From assembly GCA_028277445.1 (NCBI GenBank), contig JANQGG010000038.1, positions 26,154-90,153 on the forward strand: a DNA stretch of 64,000 nt, written 5' to 3'. This DNA is from Chloroherpetonaceae bacterium. GTDB taxonomy: Bacteria; Bacteroidota; Chlorobiia; Chlorobiales; Chloroherpetonaceae. The notes below the pieces were generated by a model. The model searched no databases, was not told the DNA's origin, and saw only the letters and a list, made by a program, of their open reading frames with translations. Below, piece by piece: positions 26,894-37,025 of the stretch; within the stretch, counting starts at the first letter, position 1, and the number at the start of each line of letters is the position of its first letter. The position numbers and the translations under genes were made by a program.

Positions 26894-27690
26894 GATTAGA
26901 TTTGTTGTTTTGTTTATGCTGAATAGCGATGCAATTAATGTCAATGAGGAATTTTGGATTTCTAACGCATAAGCCCCATGCGCTCATCGACCCTTTTGAA
27001 AGCGGCGTGGTTTAAAAAACCAACTTTATAACGTTTTAAACCCTAACGTTGCCATCCAAAATAACCATTAATCCTAATCCATGCCAATCGGAATCAAGGC
27101 TTTTAAAACGTCAAAAATCTTTTACTCTGTTAATCCGAACATAACAATGTTTTGCTTTTTGCAGACGCGCCGCCAAATTATAAGACCCCCTGGTAAATGA
27201 CCATTAGTTACACCTAAAACACAATCATGCGATAAAAACTATATTTCTGATTTGAACAGGGAAGAATCATGAAAGACAAAGTTTTCTACACCATTCACTT
27301 CGTTGGAAATTTATCATATATCATTTGTCAAAAAATCAGCCCATAACAAAAGCTAGAGTCTGCTAACTTTATCGCTTTTTAATTTAATCACATATTAAAG
27401 CTGAGCTTTGCAGGGTTTAAAGGTTGAACGACACAATATTCAGTTCATAATTATTGAGGCTGTCTTTTACAAATTTGTGAAGAAGACTTGAAATGTAAGT
27501 TTGATACTCACTCGCTTATCTTTAAGTTGATGTAAGTCTAAAACTGACAAACGGTCACCCTTTCCGAATGACTCTATAAGCTCTTTTTCTTAATTTATAT
27601 TTAGTTGGCATTCTTATCTCCTAAATGCCAAGGATTGTTTTTCTGCTCGGAATGATATCTTACTCTATTTTTTATGAAATCATACAATTT
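26894..27690. other. long AT-rich spacer in the accessory region
   Basis: Nearly 800 bp without a convincing gene. A 25-codon ORF with a good AGGGAAG ribosome-binding sequence lies at 27,269-27,346 (+, MKDKVFYTIHFVGNLS), the best small-gene candidate but unsupported otherwise. At about 27,022-27,036 TGGTTT-AAA-AAACCA is a perfect small inverted repeat. On the minus strand the first ~90 bp after the stop at 27,691 continue the reading frame of the upstream gene. Confidence 0.5.
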
Positions 27691-29724
27691 TTACATTGAA
27701 TTTAAATCTGTAAACCTTTTAGTTAAAACATCCATTTTATCTGAATGTTTCCATTCAAAATTGCAACTAACACAATAGTCGATTTTAAATTTCATAGTAT
27801 TTATACTTAAACCATACCATGTTTTTGCTTTTGATGAATATTTTCTAATTAAACAAAAATGTTCTAATCGCTGCTTTAAAATATTATCAAAACTACGATT
27901 TAAATATATAGTTAATCCTGTACTACCATCATTAATTATTATACTAAGATCATGAGGTTTTGCATCTTTTTTTTCAAGTGCTATAAGTTCTGAAATTCCA
28001 TTATTTAAGTCTTCTACAGTAATACTATCAAGTTCTAACATCAACAATCCAAAATCAACTAAACATGGATCATCACTTTTTTGAATTTCTTCAATTATTT
28101 GACCAAAGAGTGTGTTTTGATATTTAGTCAATATTCCTTCAGGGGTATCCTTACCTGGAATTTTATCTCTACGAACCATCATTGAGGTATCAAGTTCTGA
28201 ACAATAACTTTCATTAATCGTGTGTTTGGATTTATTTTCTTGAAACCACAAATTCTGCTTCAAATGAAAAGCAAAAATTGCTAATTCATTAACAGCTGAT
28301 ATTTTTTCTATATAATTAACACGACGTTTAATATAGCTTAAAAAATATAAAGGTGATTGCAAAAATTCTGTCATAACATCAAGAAAGAACAAGTCTATAA
28401 CAAATGGCGGTTTAATTTTTTCGTCATTTTTATAATTCAGAAAATCTCTAACTTGAAAGTTCAGGGCAGGATAATGATCTGAAATAATACAAATGGGATA
28501 TATCTCATCATATTCACGAGAAATTTTCAGTTCAATTCCATTTCCATCAATCAATTTATAACTTTCATCAAGCAAGTACTTAGAGCAATCCAATACTTGG
28601 TCATAAGCTTTTTGTATAGCTTTCATAAAATCATCTTTTAACTTATTTAGATTACCTTTTCTTGATTCATTTGTAAGTTTTTTTGATTTAGCTTCTAAAA
28701 TAATTGCTCGATTACCATACGTCACTAAAACATCAATTTCACCCATTCTACTTTTTTTATTTCTGTAAATTTCAATATTTGAAAAAACTCTTTTTTCACC
28801 AAAAACAAGTTTTAGCCTTTTCTCTGAAAAACTTTCAGTAAAATCACCACGGTTTTCTCCTGACCTCTTATAACTTTCATCATTAATAAGCCAGTGTAAT
28901 GGCGTTTCATATAGAGCTTCCAATAAGCTATAACTGTGAAATAAAATGTATTCACCTTCATTAATTTTTATAATTGGATATGATTTAAATGGGTTGAAAT
29001 CATCAATAGCTGAAAAAACTCTTTTATTCACATCATTTGATACTACAAACGAATTAATAAAAGCTTTAATTATTAGTTCATCCTCGTTTAAATGTAAACA
29101 TATTTCATTAATAGTAAATTTGTATATTGGCAATACAGTCCATTTATCCGGATTTATTGTTTTAAGACTTGGAATAAAATTATTTAGTTTTTTATTTTGA
29201 ATTTGAATAATTGCTTGAGTTATTTTTTGAGCTTGATCGATAGAATATCCTTTATTTTTTATAAACCAGTTATTATCATTTTTATATTTTTCATAAAAAA
29301 AATCCCTATACTGAAAATTATACGCTGAATCCGGGGCATAAAAAATAGCTTCTTTTAGTATGGTCCCAATATTTTCTTCTTTCTTGAAATTAATTGACTT
29401 AACAATTGGAAGCCATATTGCATTATGTAGCTCATCTAATAGAAGTTCTGTTTTATCAATGTATTCTTGGATGACTTTTGGTGCAGGTAGTTGAATATCA
29501 AATAGAGATTTAAAAGCTAACCCTATTAAAACAAACATTTCTCCCCTATGACGTCCTTGAATAGAATTTTGAAGATTCTCAACCTTTATATTTTCATTGT
29601 ATCTTATTGTACTATATTTGAAGAAAAAAAATGCAATTGCATGCGCATATCCTGGAGAAGCACAAAGATATTCGAGATCGTTAAATACTTCTGATTCACT
29701 TCGGCCATTAATGTCTATCATCAT
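27691..29724 (-). CDS. PD-(D/E)XK nuclease-like protein, possible defence protein
   Basis: Unknown 677-residue cytoplasmic protein. The central region contains a clear PD-(D/E)XK (NERD-like) signature: GEIDVLVTYGNRAIILEAKSK, with Asp331, Glu344 and Lys346 (D-x12-E-x-K) preceded by a conserved-looking helix SFSEKRLKLVFGEKRVFSNIEI and followed by a helix containing AIQKAYDQ. The first 260 residues are helical and unassigned; the last 300 are mixed with a C-x2-C pair near the end (YCVSCNFEW), perhaps zinc-binding. The gene is alone, very AT-rich, and ends in a spacer with no terminator, all consistent with horizontally acquired defence or DNA-handling genes. DNA cleavage is inference. Confidence 0.8.
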   Translation of the reverse strand: MMIDINGRSESEVFNDLEYLCASPGYAHAIAFFFFKYSTIRYNENIKVENLQNSIQGRHRGEMFVLIGLAFKSLFDIQLPAPKVIQEYIDKTELLLDELHNAIWLPIVKSINFKKEENIGTILKEAIFYAPDSAYNFQYRDFFYEKYKNDNNWFIKNKGYSIDQAQKITQAIIQIQNKKLNNFIPSLKTINPDKWTVLPIYKFTINEICLHLNEDELIIKAFINSFVVSNDVNKRVFSAIDDFNPFKSYPIIKINEGEYILFHSYSLLEALYETPLHWLINDESYKRSGENRGDFTESFSEKRLKLVFGEKRVFSNIEIYRNKKSRMGEIDVLVTYGNRAIILEAKSKKLTNESRKGNLNKLKDDFMKAIQKAYDQVLDCSKYLLDESYKLIDGNGIELKISREYDEIYPICIISDHYPALNFQVRDFLNYKNDEKIKPPFVIDLFFLDVMTEFLQSPLYFLSYIKRRVNYIEKISAVNELAIFAFHLKQNLWFQENKSKHTINESYCSELDTSMMVRRDKIPGKDTPEGILTKYQNTLFGQIIEEIQKSDDPCLVDFGLLMLELDSITVEDLNNGISELIALEKKDAKPHDLSIIINDGSTGLTIYLNRSFDNILKQRLEHFCLIRKYSSKAKTWYGLSINTMKFKIDYCVSCNFEWKHSDKMDVLTKRFTDLNSM

Positions 29725-29855
29725 TCATAAATTTTTATTTCATTTATTAGCAACCCAAATATTTTATTACCCACAAACTTCAGCACTTATTATTAAACAT
29801 ATATTTTATTCTTTTACAATTTTAAATTAGAGGTGATTCATGTATTACAAATAAA

Positions 29856-29879
29856 AAAGGCGCAGTTGCCTGCGCCTTT
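29856..29879 (-). terminator. intrinsic terminator downstream of the DinB gene
   Basis: AAAGGCGCAG-TTGC-CTGCGCCTTT, perfect 10-bp stem with a 4-nt loop, followed on the minus strand by T-rich sequence. It closes the DinB transcript (stop at 29,916). Confidence 0.88.
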
Positions 29880-29915
29880 ATTCATCATACATCATTCATC
29901 ATTTATCATAATCAT

Positions 29916-30443
29916 TTACCCCATCCCCCAAAGGTGAGCCGTCCCAACCTTTTGTCCTTGTAATTTGATGTAATAAAATAACTGACCTTTATGCTGCTTT
30001 TGGTGCTCAATGGATTGAAGCAAACGATGGCCTAAAACGGTTTCGGTTGGGTCCCAAGGCGCCGGAGCAATTTTATTTGCCAGTTCATCTTCCGAACATT
30101 GTTCCAGCATTTGTTTGGCAAGCGCTTTATCTTTTTCCAACATCGTTTTAGCTTGAGCCACGGATTCAACAGCCGGTAAGCGCTCAGCGGGCGGAAGCAT
30201 ATCCTGCGGCGGGATTTTGGCCGGATCAACACCTTCGGGGAATCCCCAGTCGCCGGTTACAAATCCTTTAAACCCGCCACCGCAACTGCTTGCAACATGA
30301 TAGAGCAATTGACTCAATTTCATCCAATTTTGACCGTCGGATGGTTTCCAATCGAGCATGTCATCGTTTAAGCGATCAAATAACTTTTCAGTGGCATGAA
30401 AAGCGCCCGCCATTTCATTTTGTAGAAGTCCTCTCCAATCCAT
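29916..30443 (-). CDS. DinB-family protein (DUF664/YfiT-like four-helix bundle)
   Basis: Protein of 175 residues, the usual family size. Seen: the N-terminal W-R-G-L-L and helix AFHATEKLFDRLNDDMLDWKPSDGQNWMKLSQLLYHVASS with a conserved His in L-Y-H-V, and the later H-x3-H region LLQSIEHQKQHKGQLFYYIKL which carries the metal-ligand histidines. Members bind a metal and some act as thiol transferases (bacillithiol or mycothiol S-transferases); given the BshB1 gene in this window, a bacillithiol-dependent transferase is possible but unproven. A monocistronic gene with its own terminator. Confidence 0.88.
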   Translation of the reverse strand: MDWRGLLQNEMAGAFHATEKLFDRLNDDMLDWKPSDGQNWMKLSQLLYHVASSCGGGFKGFVTGDWGFPEGVDPAKIPPQDMLPPAERLPAVESVAQAKTMLEKDKALAKQMLEQCSEDELANKIAPAPWDPTETVLGHRLLQSIEHQKQHKGQLFYYIKLQGQKVGTAHLWGMG

Positions 30444-30804
30444 ATAACCTCCTTTTTAAGGTGCGTGAATTTTGTGAAGTTTAAATACAACGTTCAGAAG
30501 CTCTTGTTATAACAGGGAATTCAGAAGGAACGTTTATGAGCATATAGACTTAAAACACCTGTCTGCTTTTTAGAGCATGTCTTGGATGCTTTCGTTGATG
30601 CACCCTTACCAAATCAATTCCGGTTCATACACGATAAACCCAAATCTTTTTAGCAACGCACATGAAAACCGTTTTCAACAATTTGAGTCGCATTTAAATT
30701 ATAACTTATTTTAATTTTTTCATTTATATCCGTCCAATTTTTGTACAAAATGAAATCCAATCGTTAAATTTAAGGTTTTAACATTAGCGTAACACCTACC
30801 TAAG
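30444..30804. other. spacer between DinB and nadB, possible nadB promoter
   Basis: No gene seen. TTGTAC (30,741-30,746) and TTAAAT (30,764-30,769) are separated by 17 bp and sit 36 bp before the nadB ATG: a plausible but unverified sigma-70-like promoter. The rest is AT-rich. Confidence 0.35.
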
Positions 30805-32397
30805 ATGACAATAGAACTTAAAACGGATACTCTGGTTGTTGGAAGCGGTATCGCCGGTCTTTTTTATGCCTTAAAAGCCTCTGAAATCGGCGATGTTATT
30901 ATCATCACCAAAAAAGAAAGTAGCGACTCCAACACCAATTGGGCTCAAGGTGGGATTGCTGCCGTATTGGACGAAGAAGACAGTTTCCAATCCCATATTG
31001 ACGACACACTTAATGCCGGAGTTGGGTTATGCAACAAAGAAGCCGTGGAAGTTATGGTCAAGGAAGGACCGGATCATATCCGGGCGCTGATGGAAATTGG
31101 CACGCATTTCACCACAAAAAAGGGACGCTTAGACCTTGGGCGCGAAGGCGGCCACTCGCATAATCGCATTGTTCATTCGGCAGATTTAACCGGACAGGAA
31201 GTGGAACGCGTATTGTTAAGAAAAGTCGCCGAAAACCCAAACATTCAGCTTCTGGAGCATCACTTTGCCATGGAGCTTATCACCGAGCATCATCTTAAGC
31301 AAAAAACAAACGACATTACATGCTACGGCGCTTATGCGTTGGACTATCAAGCGCGCACGGTAAAAAAAATTCTTTCCAAATCCACCATGCTGGCCAGCGG
31401 CGGGTTGGGGCAGGTTTATCCGCATACCACAAATCCCAGCATTGCTACCGGCGATGGTATTGCAATGGCCTATCGCGCCGGAGCTTACATCCATAATATG
31501 GAGTTTGTCCAATTTCATCCCACCACGCTTTACCACCCTCATGCCAAATCGTTTTTGATTTCGGAAGCTGTACGCGGATTTGGCGGTATCCTGAAATTAC
31601 GCGATGGCTCTGAATTTATGCATAAATACGATAAGCGCCAGTCGCTTGCACCGCGTGATATCGTGGCCAGAGCTATTGATAACGAAATCAAAAAATCAGG
31701 CGATGAATGCGTCTTTTTAGATGTCACACACCTGGATTCAAAAAGTCTCAAAGAGCATTTTCCGAACATTTACGCCACCTGCCTTAGCTACGGGATTGAT
31801 ATTACAAAGCAAATGATCCCGGTAGTACCGGCGGCGCATTACTCGTGTGGCGGCGTAGCTACGGATTTAATCGGGCGGACGTCCATTAACCGGCTCTATG
31901 CTTGCGGCGAAGTGGCCAGCGTTGGCGTGCATGGCGCAAACCGCCTGGCGAGCAATTCCCTTTTGGAAGCGCTTGTTTTTTCGGATAGAGCCATTGAGGA
32001 CTTTAAATCCAGAATCAACAACATACAAAATGATGTCCGTTTTCCGGATTGGGACGATAGCGGCACGGAAAATGCCGAAGAATGGATTTTAGTCTCCCAT
32101 AATCGCAAGGAAGTTCAGCAGGTCATGAGCGACTATGTGGGTATTGTTCGAAGCGATCTCCGGCTTGAACGGGCCAAACGCCGGGTGGATTTTCTTAAAG
32201 AAGAAACCGAGGCGTTTTACAAACGCACGAAAATTACGCCACAGGTTCTTGAACTCCGAAATTTGATAAAAGTAGCGTCGCTTATCATAGAAGGCGCTCA
32301 AAAACGGCGCGAATCGCGTGGGTTGCATTACACCACCGATTTCCCGGAGCGCGATGACAAACACTTTTCATGCAACACCGTGCTCAGATCGTTTTGA
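30805..32397 (+). CDS. nadB: L-aspartate oxidase
   Basis: FAD enzyme that converts L-aspartate to iminoaspartate, first step of de novo NAD synthesis; iminoaspartate is passed to NadA. The 530-residue product shows the FAD-binding [13 protein letters not shown] at residue 13, the active-site [15 protein letters not shown] region, [13 protein letters not shown], the flavoprotein [10 protein letters not shown] motif with the catalytic neighbourhood, [12 protein letters not shown] and the C-terminal helical domain ending in CNTVLRSF. Length is normal for NadB. nadA is 23 kb away on the opposite strand and nadC is not seen, so the pathway is dispersed. Confidence 0.97.
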   Translation: MTIELKTDTLVVGSGIAGLFYALKASEIGDVIIITKKESSDSNTNWAQGGIAAVLDEEDSFQSHIDDTLNAGVGLCNKEAVEVMVKEGPDHIRALMEIGTHFTTKKGRLDLGREGGHSHNRIVHSADLTGQEVERVLLRKVAENPNIQLLEHHFAMELITEHHLKQKTNDITCYGAYALDYQARTVKKILSKSTMLASGGLGQVYPHTTNPSIATGDGIAMAYRAGAYIHNMEFVQFHPTTLYHPHAKSFLISEAVRGFGGILKLRDGSEFMHKYDKRQSLAPRDIVARAIDNEIKKSGDECVFLDVTHLDSKSLKEHFPNIYATCLSYGIDITKQMIPVVPAAHYSCGGVATDLIGRTSINRLYACGEVASVGVHGANRLASNSLLEALVFSDRAIEDFKSRINNIQNDVRFPDWDDSGTENAEEWILVSHNRKEVQQVMSDYVGIVRSDLRLERAKRRVDFLKEETEAFYKRTKITPQVLELRNLIKVASLIIEGAQKRRESRGLHYTTDFPERDDKHFSCNTVLRSF

Positions 32398-32479
32398 TTC
32401 AGATCTCATGGTATCGAAATCTTTGGTGATGCCAAGTATTACCTAATTGTCGCAAATTAACATCCTTTTCAACAACACA

Positions 32480-32899
32480 TTACTTTTTAACGGTGATCGG
32501 TTTTCCCAATACCCCGGCATAAAACACAATGATCTCGGCAGGCTCCGAGCCATTGTTCATGCCATAATGCCAAGTATCAACCACCTCTACAATCCCCTGA
32601 CCAGCTTTTAAATGCAGTATTTTTTCATCTTCCGTCGTAACCGTTAATTCCCCTTTCAGCAATACGCCGGCATTAATAACCGGATGAGTGTGCAAGGGCA
32701 ATTTCATCTTTGGTGGGATGGTTATCTTTAGTATCGTAATTTCGGGTTTTCCTTCTTTGTACCGGGGCAATTCTTTTCCATCCCAGCTATGGGTTGTTTT
32801 GGCAAGCTGTTCAACTTTAACGCTTGGCTTAGCCTCCTGAGCAAAAACGTGACCGGCAACTGATATCAGAAAGCAAATTCCAATGATGGTTTTTTTCAT
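32480..32899 (-). CDS. exported cupin-domain protein
   Basis: Periplasmic or secreted protein of 139 residues with a signal peptide (MKKTIIGICFLISVAGHVFAQ). It has a single small cupin barrel: the metal-binding motif 1 PLHTHPVINAGVLLKGELTV (H-T-H) and motif 2 WHYGMNNGSEPAEIIVFY. Probably binds a divalent metal; the substrate is unknown. It is convergent with nadB and 260 bp from trkA, with no operon partner. Confidence 0.88.
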   Translation of the reverse strand: MKKTIIGICFLISVAGHVFAQEAKPSVKVEQLAKTTHSWDGKELPRYKEGKPEITILKITIPPKMKLPLHTHPVINAGVLLKGELTVTTEDEKILHLKAGQGIVEVVDTWHYGMNNGSEPAEIIVFYAGVLGKPITVKK

Positions 32900-33159
32900 A
32901 CTTTAAGTGTTATTGGTTAAAAATGCGCCCTCAAAGAATACAAAGCATGGCGGCGAAAAACCAAGAAATCCCTGCAAATTTTCCCAAACTTTTTTAATTC
33001 AGCTGTTTTTTTGATAAGTTTAAAATTCAGTAAAAACCGATTATTTTTATGTTTAAGTTTTTCACCAATACAGGCGCAACACTATCAGATTTTGCCGGCA
33101 GCGCAAACCATCGAGCAATACCCGCACACATATCTTTTGATAAGCTATCCATGTAACAT

Positions 33160-34569
33160 ATGCAAAGCACTTTAACGGCTTCCAAAATTGATAATATTCT
33201 CATTTTGGGGATTGGCGGCATTGGTTTTTATTTGGCTAAACGCCTGACCCAGGAAGGTTACACGGTAACAGCCATAGAATCCAACCCAAAACTGATCCGT
33301 GAAGCAAATGACGCCTTAGATGCCAAGATTATAGAAGGTAATGCCATGCAAATCGGGTATTGGAAACAAGCTCAAGCCCCAAAAATGGATTTATCGATTG
33401 CCGTTACCAATAACGATGCTGTCAATATGATCTCATCGTTTATTGCCGATAAGTTCGATATCGGTTTGAAAATTGCCCGTGTGCGCTCAATGGAATACGG
33501 GGAGAGTGAATCGTTTTTGAAAAAAGAAGATTTTAAGATTGATCTTGTCATTCACCCCGAAGAACTAGTGGCGCAGGAAATTGCCCGGCTGGTGATGCGA
33601 ACCTCTGCCAATGATGTGGTGGATGTTGGCGAAGGCGAAATTAAAGTCCTTTCGGTTCGTGTAGATGCCAATTCGCCGCTCGTCAATAAAACCATCAAAG
33701 AGATCTCGGCTACGCTAAACGGCTTTAAATATCGTATTGTAGCGATTGCGCGCGGTATCAATACCCTGATCCCACGAGGCGAAGATATTGTGCTTCCTTA
33801 CGATCAGGTATTTTTTATTCTTAAGCGCGAACATATGCCCACGCTCTTAAGTGAACTTGGTCTTGAACAACACAGCGTTCAACGCGTTATGATCGTTGGC
33901 GGCGGTATGGTTGGCCGGCGCGTCACCGAACTGCTGCAAAAAAAATTCAACGTTAAACTGATTGAAAAAAACCCTGCCAAAGCCGAAACCCTGGCTTCAA
34001 CCTTAACCGATACGGAAGTGCTTCAAGGCGACGGCACCGACGCCGATACGCTGGTTTTAGCGGGTCTATTAGATACCGACACGTTCATTTCAACTACCGG
34101 CGATAACGAAACCAATATTATCGGCTGCCTTTTGGCCAAACACATCATGAACCGCACCAATCGCGATCCGAAAGGCTCGCAGGGCAAAACGATTGCGCTT
34201 GTTAACAAAGAAGATTATTTGGTTTTGGCTGCTACGATTGGATTGGATGTGGCCTTGAACACGAAAATTTCGGCGGCCAACGAAATCCTGAAATTTATCC
34301 GCCGAAGCGAGCTTTTAAGCGTGGCGCATTTACACGGTGTGGATGCCGAAGTGGTTGAGTTTGTAGCCTCGCCCAAATCGCAAATCACCAAAAAGCCATT
34401 GCGGAAACTGGAAAATGTGATGCGTGAAAAAGGCATTCTTATCGGGGGACTTTTCCGGGAATCGGAATGGATAATCGCCGAAGGAGATACGCAAATTAAA
34501 GCGTATGAACGTGTTATTGTCATTTGTAAATCCACCAGTTTAAAAGAAGCCCGTCAGCTTTTTGCTTAA
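33160..34569 (+). CDS. trkA: Trk potassium uptake system NAD-binding protein
   Basis: Cytoplasmic regulatory subunit of the Trk K+ transporter, 469 residues. Two RCK_N Rossmann folds are visible, each with a glycine-rich nucleotide-binding start: ILGIGGIGFYLAKRL at residue 14 and MIVGGGMVGRRVTELL at about 245; each is followed by an RCK_C-like segment. The order matches TrkA. It is upstream of trkH, 132 bp apart with no terminator seen. Nucleotide binding (NAD/NADH) gates the TrkH channel; residues after each G-x-G-x-x-G (E-S-N-P, E-K-N-P) carry the acidic ribose-binding residue expected. Confidence 0.94.
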   Translation: MQSTLTASKIDNILILGIGGIGFYLAKRLTQEGYTVTAIESNPKLIREANDALDAKIIEGNAMQIGYWKQAQAPKMDLSIAVTNNDAVNMISSFIADKFDIGLKIARVRSMEYGESESFLKKEDFKIDLVIHPEELVAQEIARLVMRTSANDVVDVGEGEIKVLSVRVDANSPLVNKTIKEISATLNGFKYRIVAIARGINTLIPRGEDIVLPYDQVFFILKREHMPTLLSELGLEQHSVQRVMIVGGGMVGRRVTELLQKKFNVKLIEKNPAKAETLASTLTDTEVLQGDGTDADTLVLAGLLDTDTFISTTGDNETNIIGCLLAKHIMNRTNRDPKGSQGKTIALVNKEDYLVLAATIGLDVALNTKISAANEILKFIRRSELLSVAHLHGVDAEVVEFVASPKSQITKKPLRKLENVMREKGILIGGLFRESEWIIAEGDTQIKAYERVIVICKSTSLKEARQLFA

Positions 34570-34701
34570 ATTCCATAAACCCACTATTGCTTCAATCAAA
34601 TGTTACAAGTGTTGGCTTTCCATTGTAATCTGTCATATATTATCGGTTATGATCTTAGCCTCATGCGTAGATCGTCCTTCATTTGGATTTAATTTATCTG
34701 T

Positions 34702-36159
34702 ATGAATTACTTTGCCATTCTTCATGTGCTCGGCACGCTTCTGATTTTTATTGGCGTTACCATGCTCGCTCCCATTGGCTGCGCCGTGATTTACGGGGGA
34801 GATGACTTAATACCCTTTGTGATATCTATTGTTGCTATCATCGGAACCGGCGTGCCTTTATTTTGGATTTTCAGAGATCACCGCGATCTGACCTTAAAAG
34901 ACGGCTTTTTTATCGTCACATTCGGGTGGATACTTGTTTCTGCAGTATCAGCCATCCCATTTGTGCTGCATGGCGCTATCCCTTCGTTTACCGATGCCTT
35001 TTTTGAAATGATGTCCGGTTACACCACAACGGGAGCAACAATCCTGACGGATATTCCCTCCTTACCGCACGGTTTATTGTTTTGGCGCAGTACAACACAC
35101 CTTATCGGCGGTATGGGTTTTATTATGGTTACCATCATATTATTGCCATTACTTGGTATTGGCGGCATGCAGCTCTACCGTGCCGAAGCTGATCCCGGTC
35201 AGGTTATCACCAAAGAAAAATTTATCCCGCGTGCCCGCGAATCAGCCATTTGGCTCTGGAGCATTTATTTGGGATTGGTTCTTATTCAGGCATTACTGAT
35301 GTGGGCCGGCGGTATGCCTTTGTTCGATTCGTTATGCCATGCCTTCGGTACGGTTTCAACCTCCGGCTACTCTATCCAAAACAGCAGCATTGGTTTTTAT
35401 AATAGCGCTTATTTTGACTGGGTGTTTATCATTTTTATGTTTTTGGGCGGAACCACTTTTATGCTCCACTATCAAATTTTAAAACGCGACTGGGAGCCCA
35501 TCCGTAACAACACCGAACTTCGATGGTATATCGGATTTACACTCATATTTTGCCTGCTCACAACACTTTCACTATGGAGCAAAAACACTTATGATGGATT
35601 TTGGGAGTCGTTGCGGTATGGCTCGTTTCAAACCATTTCCATACTTACCACCACAGGATTTACGACAGCCGATTATGAGCTATGGCCGGAAGCTGCGAAA
35701 ATCTTGCTCTTTATCGTTTGTTTTGTAGGCGCAAGCGCCGGTTCAACAACCAGCGGCATTAAAATTGTCCATTACGAGATCCTCTTTAAATACCTTTATG
35801 CCACCGGAAAGAAAATTTTGCAGCCCATGTCGGTGGTGCCGGTTCGGATCAACCAAAAAACGGCTGATCAAACCATCATTTCGCTGGCTGTAAGCTACTT
35901 TTTGCTGAACATTTTCATGATTTTAGTCGGCAGCTATGTGATGGTGCTTCTGGACGACATGGACTACTTCAGCTCGATGTCTTCGGTGATATCAGCCTTG
36001 TTTAATATCGGGCCGGGGTTTGGCGATATCGGACCGTCAAAAACATTTTATCATATTTCAGATGCCGGCAAATGGTTTTTATCGTTCAATATGCTGACCG
36101 GCAGGCTGGAGATGTTTTCAGTGATTGTGATGTTCTACCCGAGTTTCTGGAAAAAATAG
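34702..36159 (+). CDS. trkH: Trk potassium transporter membrane subunit
   Basis: Inner-membrane K+ transporter of 485 residues that forms the pore regulated by TrkA. Seen: about ten hydrophobic segments and the four pore-loop regions of the SKT superfamily, including MMSGYTTTGATIL (first filter), SLCHAFGTVSTSGYSI, QTISILTTTGFTTADY and ISALFNIGPGFGDIGPS, and the lysine/arginine-rich loop HYEILFKYLYATGKKILQP. These filters match TrkH rather than KtrB in length. It follows trkA and overlaps no gene; a GNAT acetyltransferase starts 22 bp after it. Confidence 0.95.
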   Translation: MNYFAILHVLGTLLIFIGVTMLAPIGCAVIYGGDDLIPFVISIVAIIGTGVPLFWIFRDHRDLTLKDGFFIVTFGWILVSAVSAIPFVLHGAIPSFTDAFFEMMSGYTTTGATILTDIPSLPHGLLFWRSTTHLIGGMGFIMVTIILLPLLGIGGMQLYRAEADPGQVITKEKFIPRARESAIWLWSIYLGLVLIQALLMWAGGMPLFDSLCHAFGTVSTSGYSIQNSSIGFYNSAYFDWVFIIFMFLGGTTFMLHYQILKRDWEPIRNNTELRWYIGFTLIFCLLTTLSLWSKNTYDGFWESLRYGSFQTISILTTTGFTTADYELWPEAAKILLFIVCFVGASAGSTTSGIKIVHYEILFKYLYATGKKILQPMSVVPVRINQKTADQTIISLAVSYFLLNIFMILVGSYVMVLLDDMDYFSSMSSVISALFNIGPGFGDIGPSKTFYHISDAGKWFLSFNMLTGRLEMFSVIVMFYPSFWKK

Positions 36160-36181
36160 TCCCCCCAAATTTTTGTCGCTC

Positions 36182-36646
36182 ATGCCTCTGCGAAATGCCA
36201 CCTTGGATGATATCCCTGAAATTACGGACCTTTGGAAAGAGTTCATGGATTTTCATTTAACCAAAGATTCGTTTTTTGAGCGTCGGGCAGAAGGGCATAT
36301 CAACTTCCAGGACTACTTAACCGAAAACCTAACCAATCCTGAATTTTGTATCGCTGTGGTTGAAGAACAACATTGCATTGTTGGTTATGCCGTTGCTCGG
36401 ATTGAAGATTATCCCCCGGTTTTTGCAGAAGAAAAATGCGCCTACATCACCGATATTATGCTTTCCGAAGCCTATCAAAGCAAAGGTTACGGGAAAGCTT
36501 TGATTGAACATATCAAGGACTGGGCTAAAGGCCTGAATTTACAGCGCATTGAACTGCATGTACTTCATAACAATACCTGGGCCATTGAATTCTACCATCG
36601 CCTCGGCTTTGAGCCGTTTATGCAAAAGCTGGCTCTTAAGCTTTAA
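36182..36646 (+). CDS. GNAT-family N-acetyltransferase
   Basis: Acetyl-CoA-dependent acetyltransferase of 154 residues, start ATG at 36,182 (a TTG nine bases earlier is the alternative). The GNAT core is visible: motif D region IEDYPPVFAEEKCAYITDIMLSE, the acetyl-CoA-binding loop YQSKGYGKALIEHIKDWA (Q/R-x-x-G-x-G/A), and the motif B segment RIELHVLHNNTWAIEFYHRLGFE. The pattern is of the spermidine/amino-acyl N-acetyltransferase sort; substrate unknown. Co-transcribed with trkH by proximity. Confidence 0.9.
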   Translation: MPLRNATLDDIPEITDLWKEFMDFHLTKDSFFERRAEGHINFQDYLTENLTNPEFCIAVVEEQHCIVGYAVARIEDYPPVFAEEKCAYITDIMLSEAYQSKGYGKALIEHIKDWAKGLNLQRIELHVLHNNTWAIEFYHRLGFEPFMQKLALKL

Positions 36647-36743
36647 TCCTCTCATCGTTTTTTCTCATTTTCACCATTTGAAATAAATTTCTACTATCGT
36701 TATGTTGTTTAGGACTATGAAGCAATCATAACTTTATTTACAC

Positions 36744-37025
36744 ATGTGTTTAGCCATTCCAGGAGAAGTCAAGGAGATTTTTGAAGAAAACGGCCTGAAA
36801 ATGGGCCAGGTAGATTTTAGCGGTACGCTGACCAAAGTATGTCTGGAATATGTTCCGGAAATTCAGGTTGGTCAATACACCATTGTTCATGCCGGATTTG
36901 CCATATCCATTATCGACGAAGAAGAAGCGCAAGCCCGATTTTCTGCGTGGAATGAGCTTATGGAAGCCTCAAGAAAAGAAGGTCTGGACGCTTATGGAAA
37001 TCCAATTAAACCTGATGATTCATGA
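36744..37025 (+). CDS. hypC: hydrogenase maturation protein HypC
   Basis: Small scaffold chaperone of 93 residues for [NiFe]-hydrogenase metal-centre assembly; delivers the Fe(CN)2CO group with HypD. The start MCLAIPGEV with Cys2 is the defining catalytic feature, followed by [32 protein letters not shown]. Its stop overlaps the hypD start (ATGA), so the two are translationally coupled. Confidence 0.97.
   Translation: MCLAIPGEVKEIFEENGLKMGQVDFSGTLTKVCLEYVPEIQVGQYTIVHAGFAISIIDEEEAQARFSAWNELMEASRKEGLDAYGNPIKPDDS

Noticed and set aside
27269..27346. 25-codon ORF with good ribosome-binding site
   Set aside because: Too short and without homology or neighbours to call as a gene; mentioned in the spacer entry.
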